A DNA stretch of 56,261 bases from an uncultured Oscillospiraceae bacterium (lineage in GTDB: Bacteria; Bacillota; Clostridia; Oscillospirales; Oscillospiraceae): positions 1-56,261 of the forward strand of contig CANQMK010000004.1 in assembly GCA_947624895.1 (NCBI GenBank), given 5' to 3'. How positions within the stretch are numbered: the stretch's first letter is position 1; the number at the start of each line of letters is the position of its first letter. The notes under the pieces are model-generated. The model was given only the letters and a program-made list of their open reading frames with translations, did not search any database and had not been told where the DNA came from. Of this stretch, positions 1-8,795 are shown piece after piece. Made by a program: the position numbers and the translations under genes.

Positions 1-333
1 CAGCTCCCCGTTGGGCTCCCCCTCCACCCCCACGCACTGGGCCACCTCGGCGAAGTAGGAGGCCAGGGCCAGCTTCTCCAGGTCCGCCCGGAGGCCCAGA
101 AACTGCTCCTGGACCGATGCCTCCTGCACCGTATAGCGGTCCTGGTGGGAGAAGAGGGTGAAGCGGGAGTAGACCAGGAGCTGGGTGGGGGCGGCCAGGG
201 GGCTGTTCTTCCGGCGACAGCCCCGGGCCTTCACCGTCAGGAGGCCGGTCTGGTCGGTGAGGAGGGTGAGGATGCGGTCACTCTCCTTGTAGTCCACCGC
301 CCGGAGCACCACCCCGGAGAGGTCCAGGTGCAT
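1..333 (-). CDS. recO: DNA repair protein RecO, N-terminal part (3' end outside window)
   Basis: RecO loads RecA on gapped DNA together with RecR in the RecFOR pathway. The 111 visible residues read as the family's N-terminal OB-fold: VVLRAVDYKESDRILTLLT, then an ARGCRRKNSP basic loop, then a conserved stretch before ALASYFAE. The ATG at 331-333 lies 3 bases after the era stop, with a GGGAGGA ribosome-binding site overlapping the end of era, so the two are cotranscribed. The era-recO order is usual in Firmicutes. The C-terminal zinc-finger part lies beyond base 1. Confidence 0.9.
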   Translation of the reverse strand, partial: MHLDLSGVVLRAVDYKESDRILTLLTDQTGLLTVKARGCRRKNSPLAAPTQLLVYSRFTLFSHQDRYTVQEASVQEQFLGLRADLEKLALASYFAEVAQCVGVEGEPNGEL

Positions 334-336
334 GGC

Positions 337-1242
337 CTAGTCCTCCCGGTAGCCCAGGTTGCGGACCTGGACGTCGCTGGCGCGCCAGTTCTCCTTCACC
401 TTCACCCAGGTCTCCAAAAAGACCTTCTCCCCCATGAAGTGCTCCATGTCCCGCCGGGCCAGGGTGGAGACGCGCTTGAGCATGGACCCGCCCTTGCCGA
501 TGATGATGCCCTTGTGGCCCTCCCGCTCGCAGTAGATGGTGGCCCCGATCTCGATCACGTCGTCCCGGTCCCGCTGGAGGAAGCGGGTCACCTCCACGGC
601 GGTGCCGTGGGGCACCTCCTGATCGAGGCACAAGAGCAGTTTTTCCCGCAGGATCTCCGCGCAGACCTGCCGCTCGGGCTGGTCGGTGGTCATGTCCGCC
701 GGGAAGAGGGCGGGGCCCGCGGGCAGCCAGGCCCGGGCCTCCCCCAAAAGTTCCTCCAGCCCCTCCCCCGTCCGGGCGGAGATGGGCAGGACAGCGGACC
801 AGGGGTGGGCCTGGCCGTAGAGGGCCATCACCGCCAGAAGATCCTCCTTCTTCACCGTGTCGATCTTGTTGATGACCAGGGCGGCGGGGACGTCCAGGGT
901 CTTGATCCGGTCGATCAGCTCCGCCTCCGCCTCGCCGATCTTGGCCACCGGCTCCACCAGCAGCAGTACCCCGTCCACGTCCGCCACGCTGTGGCGGACC
1001 ACCTGGGTCATGTACTCGTCCAGCTTGGAGCGGGCCCTGTGGAGGCCGGGGGTGTCCAGCAGGACCATCTGCCCCCAGGGGCGGTTCACCACCCCGGTGA
1101 TCCGGTTCCGGGTGGTCTGGGGCTTGGGGCTGACGATGGCGATCTTCTCCCCCACCAGGGCGTTGGTCAGGGTGGACTTGCCCACATTGGGCCGGCCCAC
1201 CACCGCCACCACGCCGCACAGCTTCTTGTCCATCCCGCTCAT
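337..1242 (-). CDS. era: GTPase Era
   Basis: Era is an essential GTPase that binds the 3' end of 16S rRNA and assists maturation of the 30S subunit. The 301-residue product has the family's usual length. G motifs are visible: GRPNVGKST (G1, about residue 16), DTPGLH (G3), NKID (G4) and SAR (G5). The C-terminal KH RNA-binding domain shows GHKGIIIGKGGSMLKR near residue 245. It sits between ybeY and recO, as in Bacillus and Clostridia, although dgkA and cdd, often found here, are absent. Confidence 0.97.
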   Translation of the reverse strand: MSGMDKKLCGVVAVVGRPNVGKSTLTNALVGEKIAIVSPKPQTTRNRITGVVNRPWGQMVLLDTPGLHRARSKLDEYMTQVVRHSVADVDGVLLLVEPVAKIGEAEAELIDRIKTLDVPAALVINKIDTVKKEDLLAVMALYGQAHPWSAVLPISARTGEGLEELLGEARAWLPAGPALFPADMTTDQPERQVCAEILREKLLLCLDQEVPHGTAVEVTRFLQRDRDDVIEIGATIYCEREGHKGIIIGKGGSMLKRVSTLARRDMEHFMGEKVFLETWVKVKENWRASDVQVRNLGYRED

Positions 1243-1257
1243 CTCCCGTCTCTCGTT

Positions 1258-1758
1258 TTACTGAGGCTCCCCAAGGCCCAGGCGGTCCATCACCGTCTCC
1301 TCCGCCCGGCGCATCTCCGCCTTGCGGGGGCCCTCGTCCAGGTGGTCATAGCCCAGGAGGTGGAGGGTGGAGTGGACGGCCAGGTAGGCCAGTTCCCGGC
1401 CCCGGCTGTGGCCGTACTCCTCGGCCTGGGCGGCGACCCGCTCCAGGGAGATGGCCATGTCCCCCAGGGGGATGAGGCCGCTGCCCGGGTCGGCGTCCGC
1501 CGCCGTGGGCGGCTCCCCCTCCCGCAGGTCCAGGGCGGGGAAGCTGAGCACGTCGGTGGGCTTGTCCACCCCTCGGATCTCCCGATTGAGGGCCTGGAGG
1601 CCGGTATCGTCGGTGAGGAGCACGTCCACCTCGCAGGGCGCGGTCACCCCCTGGGCGGTCAGGGCGGTCCGGATGGCCCGGCGGAGCAGGGCCCGGGTCG
1701 CCTTTTCCCCGGGGGTCGGCACGTCGGCGGTGATGGGAATGTAGTGGGTCTTCCGCAT
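1258..1758 (-). CDS. ybeY: Endoribonuclease YbeY (rRNA maturation factor)
   Basis: YbeY is a zinc-dependent endoribonuclease acting in 16S rRNA 3' maturation and ribosome quality control. The metal-binding signature is visible as HSTLHLLGYDH, matching the family's HxxxHxxxxxH pattern, and an upstream NREIRGVDKPTDVLSFP block is also typical. I prefer the ATG at 1758 (166 residues) over a GTG at 1767, because the AGGGGGTGA ribosome-binding site sits about 5 bases before the ATG and overlaps the GTG. It lies upstream of era with a 15-base gap. Confidence 0.95.
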   Translation of the reverse strand: MRKTHYIPITADVPTPGEKATRALLRRAIRTALTAQGVTAPCEVDVLLTDDTGLQALNREIRGVDKPTDVLSFPALDLREGEPPTAADADPGSGLIPLGDMAISLERVAAQAEEYGHSRGRELAYLAVHSTLHLLGYDHLDEGPRKAEMRRAEETVMDRLGLGEPQ

Positions 1759-1770
1759 GGCCGTCACCCC

Positions 1771-2268
1771 CTATCCCCGCCGCGCCTGGGGCGGGAGGGT
1801 GCGCTGGAGGCGGTAGAGGGTGTAGAGGTAGACCAGGCCCACCACAAAGGCCACCAGGCTCCAGATCCAGCCCAGGGGGGGCAGGAAGACGCCCAGCACG
1901 AAGGCGGCCAGCCGCGCCCCCAGCAGGGCGTACCAGGTCATGCGGAAGCGGGAGAGGAGGTAGCTCCCCTCCAGGGTCTCCATCTGGCCGCACCAGACCA
2001 GCAGGCGGTAGGTCACCAGGAGCTGGAGCAGCTCGTCCAGGGGGAAGGTCATGCCGTAGCCCAGCACTCCGGCCACCCACAGCGCGCCGCTGAGCACCGC
2101 CGAGGCCACCCCCACCGCCAGGGCGGGCACCCGGCCGGCGTTGTCCGCCCCGGCGGTGGCGAGGCCCCAGCACACCAGGGCGTAGCCCAGCCAGTGGGGG
2201 AGGTAGTTCACGCCGCCCACCCGGAGCTCCAGGAAGACCAGCGCCAGTCCCAGCAGGATCTTTTTCAT
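1771..2268 (-). CDS. Small integral membrane protein of unknown function
   Basis: This 165-residue protein is almost entirely hydrophobic, with about four or five membrane segments (for example residues 3-17, 50-75, 112-150). It has no catalytic motif I recognise. Its start overlaps the phoH stop by 4 bases (ATGA), so translation is coupled to phoH. In Bacillus the phoH-ybeY interval holds the HD-domain phosphodiesterase gene yqfF, and dgkA follows ybeY. Here neither is present and this protein occupies the slot. It is too short and lacks the motifs of either enzyme, so I give no function. Confidence 0.75.
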   Translation of the reverse strand: MKKILLGLALVFLELRVGGVNYLPHWLGYALVCWGLATAGADNAGRVPALAVGVASAVLSGALWVAGVLGYGMTFPLDELLQLLVTYRLLVWCGQMETLEGSYLLSRFRMTWYALLGARLAAFVLGVFLPPLGWIWSLVAFVVGLVYLYTLYRLQRTLPPQARRG

Positions 2269-3251
2269 TTCTTCGTCTCCTTCTTTCCCGACGCCTGGCG
2301 GCGCCGCTCGTCCTCCTCGTAGGCGGCGATGATGCGCTGGACGATCACGTGGCGCACCACGTCCGAGCCGGTGAGTCGGCAGATGGCGATGTCCTCTACC
2401 CCTTTCAGCACCCGCATGGCCTCCTTCAGGCCGGACTGCTTGTCCGGGGGCAGGTCGATCTGGGTCACGTCGCCGGTGATGACGATCTTGCTGCCGAAGC
2501 CCATGCGGGTGAGGAACATCTTCATCTGCTCCCGGGAGGTGTTCTGGGCCTCGTCCAGGATGATGAAGCTGTCGTCCAGGGTGCGGCCCCGCATATAGGC
2601 CAGGGGGGCGACCTCGATGTTGCCCCGCTCCAGGTATTTCTGGTACGTCTCCGGGCCCAGCATCTCAAAGAGGGCGTCGTAGAGGGGGCGGAGGTAGGGG
2701 TCCACCTTGGACTGCAGGTCGCCGGGGAGGAAGCCCAGGCGCTCCCCGGCCTCCACGGCGGGGCGGGTGAGGATGATGCGGTTCACCTGCTTGTCCCGGA
2801 AGGCGGCCACCGCCGCCGCCACCGCCAGGTAGGTCTTCCCCGTGCCGGCGGGGCCCACGCCCAGGGTGATCACATTCTTGGCGATGGCCTCCACGTACCG
2901 CTTCTGGCCGATGGTCTTGGCCTTGATGGGCTTGCCCTTGGCGGTGACGCACAGGACGTCCGCGGCGATCTCGCCGATCTTGTCCTCCGCCCCCGCCCGG
3001 ACCAGCTCCAGCACGTAGCGCACCGTCTGGTCGGTGATGGTCTCCCCCCGGGCGGAGAGGGCCAGGAGGCCCTGGATGGCCTTGACGGCCAACAGCACGT
3101 CCTCCGCCTCCCCCGATACCTTCAGTTCGGAGTCCCGGGAGACCACGGTGACGTGGAGGGCTTGCTCCAGGGCGCGGATGTTCTCGTCAAAGGAGCCGAA
3201 GAGGTTCACCGCCTCCTCCACCCGCTCCATGCTGATGCTCTGTTCGATCAA
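2265..3251 (-). CDS. phoH: PhoH-family ATPase
   Basis: PhoH/YbeZ proteins are RNA-associated P-loop ATPases that usually partner YbeY. The 328-residue product shows Walker [17 protein letters not shown] near residue 137 and Walker [10 protein letters not shown] followed by KIVITGD. An N-terminal segment resembles the family's KH-like region. The start is TTG at 3251: an AGAGGCG ribosome-binding site lies about 8 bases before it, while the internal ATG at 3230 has none. It is coupled to the membrane protein gene downstream and lies 33 bases after yqfD, within the sporulation-linked cluster. Confidence 0.95.
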   Translation of the reverse strand: MIEQSISMERVEEAVNLFGSFDENIRALEQALHVTVVSRDSELKVSGEAEDVLLAVKAIQGLLALSARGETITDQTVRYVLELVRAGAEDKIGEIAADVLCVTAKGKPIKAKTIGQKRYVEAIAKNVITLGVGPAGTGKTYLAVAAAVAAFRDKQVNRIILTRPAVEAGERLGFLPGDLQSKVDPYLRPLYDALFEMLGPETYQKYLERGNIEVAPLAYMRGRTLDDSFIILDEAQNTSREQMKMFLTRMGFGSKIVITGDVTQIDLPPDKQSGLKEAMRVLKGVEDIAICRLTGSDVVRHVIVQRIIAAYEEDERRRQASGKKETKK

Positions 3252-3284
3252 GGGTCGTCGCCTCTTTTCTTTCGTGTCCTTGGC

Positions 3285-4478
3285 CTACTCCTCCACGGTG
3301 AGGCCGATCTCCTGCTCGCACTCGGCCAGAAGGGTGAGGACCAGCAGGCCGTCCCGTTCCTCCCACGCCCAGTCGGTCCGCAGGACCTCCTCCGGGGCGG
3401 CCAGGTCGGCCAGACGGCGGGTCAGCTCCTCCCGCAGGATGGCCTCTCCCTCCGCCGGGTCCAGCGGGGCGGGGTCCAGGCGGTACTCCTGGTAGGCCGT
3501 CCGCTTCAGGGACAGGGGCAGGAGCTGGCCGCCGGGGAGGGAGGCGGTGTAGTATGAGGTTATTTTATCATACTTCTCATAGGGAATGCTACCCTTTGGA
3601 TAAAATTTCACCCCGTGGCCGAAAAGCTCCAGGCTCCAGCGGACCCGCGCGCGGCCGGTGGGGGTCTTGGTTTGGCTCTCCAGGGGGATGGCGGCCCGGA
3701 GGGTGTGCCAGGTGCGGGCCCGTACCCGGCCCATGGCCCGGACGGTCACCCCGCCCATATCCCCGTTGTAGCCCTCCGGCTCGGGGAAGTCCACGTAGCT
3801 GTCGATGAGGGTGTCCCCCGCCGCCACCGTGTCCCCCCGCTCCACCAGCGGCTGGCCCCGGGTGGCGGTCACCTGGGTGACGATGCCCGGGTATCGGGCC
3901 ACCACCCGGGCGGGGCGGCCCTCGTCTACGATGTCCGGCTTGGCCGTCCCCTCTCGCACCAGCACCTGGCAGACGGCGCCGTGGAGGTTGAGGGACATCC
4001 AGGACAGCTCCGGGAGGTCCAGCAGGACGGCGTTGCCGATCTGACGGGTGTCCAGGTCGGGGCCGAAGACGCCGGGGCGCACCCCGTGGGCCCGGAGGCA
4101 GGTGAGGATGGTCCCGGTGGGCACCCGCTGGTTGCCGGAGACCTGGATGGCCAGGACGAACTGGCTCAGCACCGCCAGCGCCGCCAGGCAGACCGCCAGA
4201 CCCGCCAGCAGGACGAAGCGGAAGCGCGCCCGCCAGACCAGGCCGGGCAGGCCGCCCCGGCGCAGGAGGGTGGCCTGGCACCCCGCCTCCGCCGCCAGGG
4301 CGGGGACCTGGGGCCAGGCCCGGAAGGAGACCCGACAGGTCCAGGTGGTCCGGTCCAGCCGCCGGGGCCGCCAAAAGCCCAGGTCCCGCCGGGCGCAGAG
4401 GTTCCAGAACTCCTCCGGGGCCGCCCCCGTCACCTGGAACTCCACCCAGCCCCGGACCCAGTTGGCCGCTCTCTGCAC
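3285..4478 (-). CDS. yqfD: Sporulation protein YqfD
   Basis: YqfD is a membrane-anchored protein of sigma-E-controlled sporulation; its molecular function is unclear. The 397-residue product matches the family layout: a cytoplasmic N-terminal region, one membrane helix at about residues 90-112 (FVLLAGLAVCLAALAVLSQF), then a long extracytoplasmic domain with an IQVSGNQRVPTGTI block resembling a POTRA-like fold. It follows yqfC by 13 bases and precedes phoH, the conserved order in spore formers. Assigned from order and overall resemblance. Confidence 0.88.
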   Translation of the reverse strand: MQRAANWVRGWVEFQVTGAAPEEFWNLCARRDLGFWRPRRLDRTTWTCRVSFRAWPQVPALAAEAGCQATLLRRGGLPGLVWRARFRFVLLAGLAVCLAALAVLSQFVLAIQVSGNQRVPTGTILTCLRAHGVRPGVFGPDLDTRQIGNAVLLDLPELSWMSLNLHGAVCQVLVREGTAKPDIVDEGRPARVVARYPGIVTQVTATRGQPLVERGDTVAAGDTLIDSYVDFPEPEGYNGDMGGVTVRAMGRVRARTWHTLRAAIPLESQTKTPTGRARVRWSLELFGHGVKFYPKGSIPYEKYDKITSYYTASLPGGQLLPLSLKRTAYQEYRLDPAPLDPAEGEAILREELTRRLADLAAPEEVLRTDWAWEERDGLLVLTLLAECEQEIGLTVEE

Positions 4479-4491
4479 GCCTCTCCCCTCC

Positions 4492-4776
4492 TCACTCCAG
4501 CGTCACGGAGACGATCTGCCCGGTGATGAACAGCTCCGCACGGCTCATCCCCCGCAGCTCCAGGTCCGTCCCCCGCACCCGGATGGTCATCCGGCCCCCG
4601 CCGATGTGGATCTCCTGGGGGTCGTAGGCCAGGATGCCCCGGTGCCGCTCCACCCGGAGCTGCCGGTCCCCGATCAGCTCCACCAGGGGCAGGCCCGCCA
4701 CCGCGTCGGCGGGCAGGGAGAAAAGCCGCGCCACCCACTCCGCCGGGCTCTGCCGACGGGTCTTCGCCTCGCCCAT
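4492..4776 (-). CDS. yqfC: Sporulation protein YqfC
   Basis: YqfC is a small conserved sporulation protein encoded immediately before yqfD. The reading frame stays open far upstream, but the real start is the ATG at 4774-4776, giving 94 residues: a GAGGGGGTGAC ribosome-binding site lies just before it, and upstream sequence overlaps the divergent ylbJ. The protein has the family's beta-rich C-terminal half (EIHIGGGRMTIRVRGTDLEL) and the ending GQIVSVTLE. It is the first gene of the minus-strand yqfC-to-recO cluster. Confidence 0.88.
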   Translation of the reverse strand: MGEAKTRRQSPAEWVARLFSLPADAVAGLPLVELIGDRQLRVERHRGILAYDPQEIHIGGGRMTIRVRGTDLELRGMSRAELFITGQIVSVTLE

Positions 4777-4798
4777 CCCGTCACCCCCTCGTCCTGTC

Positions 4799-4863
4799 AG
4801 CCTATGCGCCGGGGCGGCCATCCATGCCCCCGGCGCATAGGACAAGGCGGGCGGGCATAGGCT
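4799..4863. promoter_or_regulatory. Divergent yqfC/ylbJ intergenic palindrome with possible sigma-E-like promoters
   Basis: A perfect 14-bp inverted repeat, CCTATGCGCCGGGG at 4801-4814 and its complement at 4828-4841, lies between the divergent yqfC and ylbJ. The octamer CATAGGCT occurs on the minus strand (4799-4806, facing yqfC) and on the plus strand (4856-4863, facing ylbJ). Each is preceded 20 bases upstream by a second GCATA- or GCATG-type element and ends 22-23 bases from its start codon. This spacing resembles sporulation sigma-E promoters, which fits yqfC, yqfD and ylbJ. The palindrome is seen directly; promoter identity is inference. Confidence 0.4.
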
Positions 4864-4884
4864 CCGGGAGCGGAGGTGAGGGCG

Positions 4885-6054
4885 ATGTGGTGGAGGCTGT
4901 TTCGCGCGAGGTACGCCCGGGATCTGGCGCTGGGGATCGCCCTGGCCCTGACCACCCTGGGCTTTGTGTGGTTCCCACGGGAGTGCGTGGCGGCGGGGCG
5001 GACGGGGCTGGAGCTGTGCGGCAACGTCATCCTCCCCTCCCTGTTCCCCTTCTTCGTGCTGTCCTCCCTGGTGGTGGACCTGGGGCTGGCGGGGTACCTG
5101 GGCCGGGCGCTGGAGGGGGTGATGCGGCCCCTGTTCCGGGTGAGCGGCGCCTGCGCCTCCGCGTTGGCCCTGGGCTTCGTGGGGGGCTACCCGGTGGGGG
5201 CACGCACCGCCATCTCCCTCTACCAGCAGGGGATGTGCTCCCGGGCGGAGGCCCAGCGGCTCCTGGCCTTCTGCAACAACTCCGGGCCCGCCTTCATCCT
5301 GGGGGTGGTGGGGGCGGGGGTCTTCGCCGACAGCAAGGTGGGGCTGCTGCTCTACCTGGTTCATATGGTCAGCTCCTGCCTGGTGGGGGTGCTGTTCCGC
5401 TTCTACGGCCCCCGGGCGGAGGCCGGGGCGCGTAAGCGCGCCCCCACCTTCCAGGCCAAGCGGTTCACCACCGCCTTCACCCAGGCGGTCACCGGGGCCA
5501 TGGGCTCCACCCTCAACATCTGCGCCTTCGTCATCTTCTTCACCGTCATTTTGCGCCTGCTGACCCTCTCCGGCGTCCTGGGGGCGCTGGCGGCGGGGCT
5601 GGGCCGACTGCTGGGGCCGCTGGGCCTGACGGAGGCGTGGTGCCGGAAGCTGTTCACCGGCCTGGTGGAGCTCACCAGCGGCGTCTCCGGCCTCACCCAG
5701 GGGGGACAGCGGGCGGGGCAGGTGTCCATGGCCGCCTTCATGCTGGGGTGGGCGGGGCTGTCCATCCACTGCCAGACCCTCTCCTTCCTGGCGGACAGCG
5801 GCCTCTCCCCCGGCACCTATCTGGTGGGGAAGCTCCTCCACGGCGGCGTCTCCGCCGCCCTGGTGTGGGGCCTGACCCGTCTCTTTCCCCCCGCCCAGCC
5901 GGTGGGGGCCATCCTGGGCCAGCAGGTGGACGCCATGGCCGGGCTGGACTTCCCCACCGCCTTCACCGGGTCGGTGTGCCTGGCCTGGTGCCTGCTGTTG
6001 TTTTTCTTCTTTTTCGCGATTTTCAGTGGCAAAGGGAAAAAAGGTGTGCTATAA
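4885..6054 (+). CDS. ylbJ: YlbJ/SpoVV-like sporulation integral membrane protein (nucleoside-recognition/GATE fold)
   Basis: YlbJ (SpoVV) is a sporulation membrane protein with paired nucleoside-recognition (GATE) domains; SpoVV has been implicated in moving dipicolinic acid. The 389-residue product has about eight to ten membrane segments. The first half carries LPSLFPFFVLSSLVVDLGL, GFVGGYPVGARTA and FCNNSGPAFILGVVG, and the second half partly mirrors it. I choose ATG 4885 because GGAGG (4872-4876) is correctly spaced from it and overlaps the alternative GTG at 4876. It is the only large gene on the plus strand and faces away from yqfC. Confidence 0.87.
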   Translation: MWWRLFRARYARDLALGIALALTTLGFVWFPRECVAAGRTGLELCGNVILPSLFPFFVLSSLVVDLGLAGYLGRALEGVMRPLFRVSGACASALALGFVGGYPVGARTAISLYQQGMCSRAEAQRLLAFCNNSGPAFILGVVGAGVFADSKVGLLLYLVHMVSSCLVGVLFRFYGPRAEAGARKRAPTFQAKRFTTAFTQAVTGAMGSTLNICAFVIFFTVILRLLTLSGVLGALAAGLGRLLGPLGLTEAWCRKLFTGLVELTSGVSGLTQGGQRAGQVSMAAFMLGWAGLSIHCQTLSFLADSGLSPGTYLVGKLLHGGVSAALVWGLTRLFPPAQPVGAILGQQVDAMAGLDFPTAFTGSVCLAWCLLLFFFFFAIFSGKGKKGVL

Positions 6055-6055
6055 T
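6026..6055 (+). promoter_or_regulatory. Extended -10 sigma-A promoter overlapping the ylbJ stop codon
   Basis: TGCTATAAT gives an extended -10 (TATAAT at 6050-6055) that includes the ylbJ stop codon. A weak -35 (GTGGCA, 18-bp spacer) lies upstream. It would start transcription near 6062, about 36 bases before the small cysteine-rich gene, giving that gene vegetative expression independent of the sporulation gene before it. Confidence 0.65.
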
Positions 6056-6097
6056 GTCCCCAGGATACCCAACGATCCACCTGGGGAGGCGCGCGCC

Positions 6098-6307
6098 ATG
6101 CTGTTTCAATCCAAGATCGACCCCCGCTGCGGCTACTGCAAGCGGGGCCGCCCTCTGGAGGACGGGCAGGTGATCTGCCCCAAGCGGGGGGTCATGTCCC
6201 CCGGCGGGAGCTGCGGCTCCTTCTCCTACGACCCCCTGAAGCGGGTCCCGCCCCGGCCCGCGCCCCCGGTCCTCCCCGACGTGTCCCCGGAGGACCTGGA
6301 GCTGTAA
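6098..6307 (+). CDS. Small cysteine-rich (zinc-ribbon-like) protein, 69 residues
   Basis: The ATG at 6098 follows a GGGGAGG ribosome-binding site at 6083-6089; the frame open to 6026 is ignored because it runs through the promoter. The 69-residue product has four cysteines in the first 40 residues (CGYCKRGR, then VICPKRG, then GGSCGSF), compatible with one zinc site. The second half is proline-rich (PPRPAPPVLPDV) with an acidic end. I do not recognise a named family. It ends just before a strong bidirectional terminator. Confidence 0.75.
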   Translation: MLFQSKIDPRCGYCKRGRPLEDGQVICPKRGVMSPGGSCGSFSYDPLKRVPPRPAPPVLPDVSPEDLEL

Positions 6308-6336
6308 GCGCCCGCGCCGCGGGGCGAAGGATGGAC

Positions 6337-6372
6337 AAAAAGAGACCGGCCCCGGAGGGCCGGTCTCTTTTT
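6337..6372. terminator. Bidirectional rho-independent terminator
   Basis: A 15-bp stem, AAAAAGAGACCGGCC paired with GGCCGGTCTCTTTTT, encloses a 6-base loop. It has a U-tract in either direction. It separates the convergent plus-strand cysteine-rich gene and the minus-strand polysaccharide operon, ending both. Confidence 0.93.
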
Positions 6373-6377
6373 CGCGG

Positions 6378-6812
6378 TCACAGGTAGGCGCGCATCTCCT
6401 CGGAGAGCTTCTCCTCCAGGTCGATGAGGTCCTTGGCGATGTCCTTGCTGGCCTCGTCGGCGGCCTGGTACTGGTTGAGGTACTTCCGCAGGGACTTGAC
6501 CCCCATGTTGCACCCGTCGGTGATGAGGTCGGCGATGGTCTTGTCGCTGTCCTTCATGGCCAGCATGGCGTTGGTCTTGATCCAGCTCATCCCCTTGGCC
6601 ACCGGGTTGGGGTCCTTCCCCTCGTCCTGACAGCGGTCCAGCTGCTTCTGGAGACGGTGGTCCAGCTCCTCGTGCCGGGCCCGGTTCCGCTCCAGGGCCT
6701 GGCGCAGGTCGCCGTCGGTGGCGTGGTCCAGCACCTCCTCGATGGCGCTGAGGCCCATCTTCACCCCCGCGTCGCACTCCCGCAACAGGCGGATGGTGTC
6801 TTGCTCGATCAT
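6378..6812 (-). CDS. Helical-bundle protein of unknown function (DUF2383-like appearance)
   Basis: The 144-residue product is predicted all-helical and highly charged, with no membrane segment or signal. The order of four long helices (DTIRLLRECDAGVKMGLSAI, ALERNRARHEELDHRLQKQL, then two more) resembles small four-helix-bundle stress proteins, though no metal ligands are clear. ATG 6812 is preceded by AAGGGAGGGG; the longer open frame upstream overlaps rfbB and is rejected. It is the last gene of the dTDP-sugar operon, 62 bases after rfbB, and may simply share its terminator. Confidence 0.7.
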   Translation of the reverse strand: MIEQDTIRLLRECDAGVKMGLSAIEEVLDHATDGDLRQALERNRARHEELDHRLQKQLDRCQDEGKDPNPVAKGMSWIKTNAMLAMKDSDKTIADLITDGCNMGVKSLRKYLNQYQAADEASKDIAKDLIDLEEKLSEEMRAYL

Positions 6813-6874
6813 TGGCTTCCCCTCCCTTTTCGGTTGGGGGTAGTATGCCCGGGTGGGGCGGGGGTCATACAGGG

Positions 6875-7900
6875 TCAGCCGCGGTGGCCGTACATCCGCT
6901 CGTAGTAGGTCTGGTAGTCGCCGTTGATGATGTTCTCCCACCAGGGGCGGTTGTCCAGGTACCACTGGATGGTCTTGCGGATGCCGTCGGCAAACTTGGT
7001 CTGGGGCAGCCAGCCCAGCTCGTCGTGGATGAAGGTGGGGTCGATGGCGTAGCGCATATCGTGACCTTTGCGGTCGGTGACGTAGGTGATCAGGCTCTCC
7101 GGCTTGCCCAGCTGCTGGAGGATGAGCTTCACGATGTCGATATTCCGCATCTCGTTGTGGCCGCCGATGTTGTAGGTCTGGCCCACCTGGCCCTGGCGCA
7201 GGATGAGGTCGATGGCGGCGCAGTGGTCCTCCACGTAGAGCCAGTCCCGCACGTTCAGCCCCTGGCCGTACACCGGCAGGGGCTTGTCCGCCAGGGCGTT
7301 GGCGATCATCAGGGGGATGAGCTTCTCCGGGAACTGGTAGGGGCCGTAGTTGTTGGAACAGCGGGAGATGGTGATGGGCAGGCCGTAGGTCCGCTGGTAG
7401 GCGTTGCACAGCAGGTCCGCGCTGGCCTTGGAGGCGGAGTAGGGGCTGGAGGTGTGCAGGGGGGTCCGCTCGGTGAAGAAGAGGTCGGGGCGGTCCAGGG
7501 GGAGGTCGCCGTAGACCTCGTCGGTGGAGACCTGGTGATACCGCCCGATCCCGTACTTCCGGCAGGCGTCCAACAGCACCTGGGTGCCCAGCACGTTGGT
7601 CTCCAGGAAGATGGCGGGGTTCTCGATGGAGCGGTCCACGTGGCTCTCGGCGGCGAAGTTCACCACCACGTCCGGTTTTTCCCGCTCAAAGAGGGCGTCC
7701 ATGGCCGCCCGGTCGGCGATGTCCGCCCGGACAAACTGGAACTTGGGGTCGTCCATCACCGGGGCCAGAGTCTCCAAATTCCCCGCGTAGGTGAGCTTGT
7801 CCACGCAGATCAGCTCGTCCTCCGGGTGGTGGGCCCGCTGGTAGAAGATGAAGTTGCTCCCGATAAAGCCGGCGCCGCCGGTGACGATCATCTTGCTCAT
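6875..7900 (-). CDS. rfbB: dTDP-glucose 4,6-dehydratase (RmlB)
   Basis: RmlB converts dTDP-glucose to dTDP-4-keto-6-deoxyglucose, the shared intermediate for rhamnose and other 6-deoxysugars. The 341-residue extended SDR has [11 protein letters not shown] at the NAD site, STDEVYGDL with the catalytic Thr-Asp-Glu set, YSASKAS as the Tyr-x3-Lys pair, and the C-terminal [15 protein letters not shown] motif. It overlaps rfbA by 4 bases (ATGA). With a 2,3-dehydratase in the same operon, its product probably feeds more than rhamnose synthesis. Confidence 0.97.
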   Translation of the reverse strand: MSKMIVTGGAGFIGSNFIFYQRAHHPEDELICVDKLTYAGNLETLAPVMDDPKFQFVRADIADRAAMDALFEREKPDVVVNFAAESHVDRSIENPAIFLETNVLGTQVLLDACRKYGIGRYHQVSTDEVYGDLPLDRPDLFFTERTPLHTSSPYSASKASADLLCNAYQRTYGLPITISRCSNNYGPYQFPEKLIPLMIANALADKPLPVYGQGLNVRDWLYVEDHCAAIDLILRQGQVGQTYNIGGHNEMRNIDIVKLILQQLGKPESLITYVTDRKGHDMRYAIDPTFIHDELGWLPQTKFADGIRKTIQWYLDNRPWWENIINGDYQTYYERMYGHRG

Positions 7901-8772
7901 AGCGTCTCCCCCTCCGCGATCTCCTTGAGGTACTGGCCGTACTCCGTCTTCATCAGCGGCTCGGCCAGCTTCAGCAGCTGGGCCCGGTCAATGAAGCCCC
8001 GGCGGTAGGCGATCTCCTCGATGCAGGAGACGTACATCCCCTGGCGCTTCTGAACGATGTTCACGAACTGGGACGCCTCCTGGAGGCCGTCGTAGGTGCC
8101 GGTGTCCAGCCAGGCCATGCCCCGGAAGAACTTCACGCACCGCAGCTGGCCCCGGCGCAGGTACTCGTTGTTTACCGCCGTGATCTCCAGCTCCCCCCGG
8201 GCGGAGGGGCGGATGTGCTTGGCGATCTCCACCACCTGGTTGTCGTAGAAATAGAGGCCAGGCACGGCGTATTTGGACTTGGGTTTTTGGGGCTTCTCCT
8301 CCAGGGAGAGCACCTTGCCGTCGTCGTCGAACTCCACCACGCCGAAGCTGGTGGGGTCGTGGACGGGGTAGCCGAAGATGACCGCCCCCTCCTCCAGGTC
8401 CGCCGCCTTCCTCAGAAAGGAGGAAAAGCCGCCGCCGTAGAAGATGTTGTCCCCCAGCACCAGGGCCACCTTGTCCGAGCCGATGAATTCCTCCCCGATG
8501 AGGAACGCCTCGGCCAGGCCGTTGGGCTGTTCCTGGACGGCGTACTCGAAGCGCATCCCCAGCTGGGTGCCGTCCCCCAGGATCTCCTGAAAGACCGGAA
8601 TGTCCCTGGGGGTGGAGATGATGAGCACCTCCCGGATCCCCGCCAGCATCAGGGTGGACAGGGGGTAGTAGATCATGGGCTTGTCGTAGACGGGCAGGGC
8701 CTGCTTGGAGACCCCCTTGGTGATGGGGTAGAGCCGGGTGCCTGAGCCGCCGGCCAGAATGATGCCTTTCAT
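7897..8772 (-). CDS. rfbA: Glucose-1-phosphate thymidylyltransferase (RmlA)
   Basis: RmlA makes dTDP-glucose from dTTP and glucose-1-phosphate. The 291-residue product begins with [22 protein letters not shown], the nucleotide-binding signature, followed by [18 protein letters not shown] and later [11 protein letters not shown] set the start at ATG 8772 because the signature must be N-terminal; the upstream extension overlaps gtrA. It is coupled to rfbB downstream. Confidence 0.97.
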   Translation of the reverse strand: MKGIILAGGSGTRLYPITKGVSKQALPVYDKPMIYYPLSTLMLAGIREVLIISTPRDIPVFQEILGDGTQLGMRFEYAVQEQPNGLAEAFLIGEEFIGSDKVALVLGDNIFYGGGFSSFLRKAADLEEGAVIFGYPVHDPTSFGVVEFDDDGKVLSLEEKPQKPKSKYAVPGLYFYDNQVVEIAKHIRPSARGELEITAVNNEYLRRGQLRCVKFFRGMAWLDTGTYDGLQEASQFVNIVQKRQGMYVSCIEEIAYRRGFIDRAQLLKLAEPLMKTEYGQYLKEIAEGETL

Positions 8773-8795
8773 GACTGCCTCTCCGTTTCTCTCTT

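Noticed and set aside
145..2322. Very long plus-strand open frame (725 codons) opposite era, ybeY and phoH
   Set aside because: High GC suppresses stop codons on the opposite strand. The protein is low-complexity and rich in Gly, His and Val, and lies antisense to three certain genes. Similar antisense frames at 33857, 36571, 45776, 48399 and 52802 were rejected for the same reason.
6875..8772. Standard dTDP-L-rhamnose (rmlABCD) cluster
   Set aside because: rmlA and rmlB are present, but the operon also encodes a 2,3-dehydratase, a Gfo/Idh/MocA reductase and two RmlC-SDR pairs. L-rhamnose may be one product, but not the only one.
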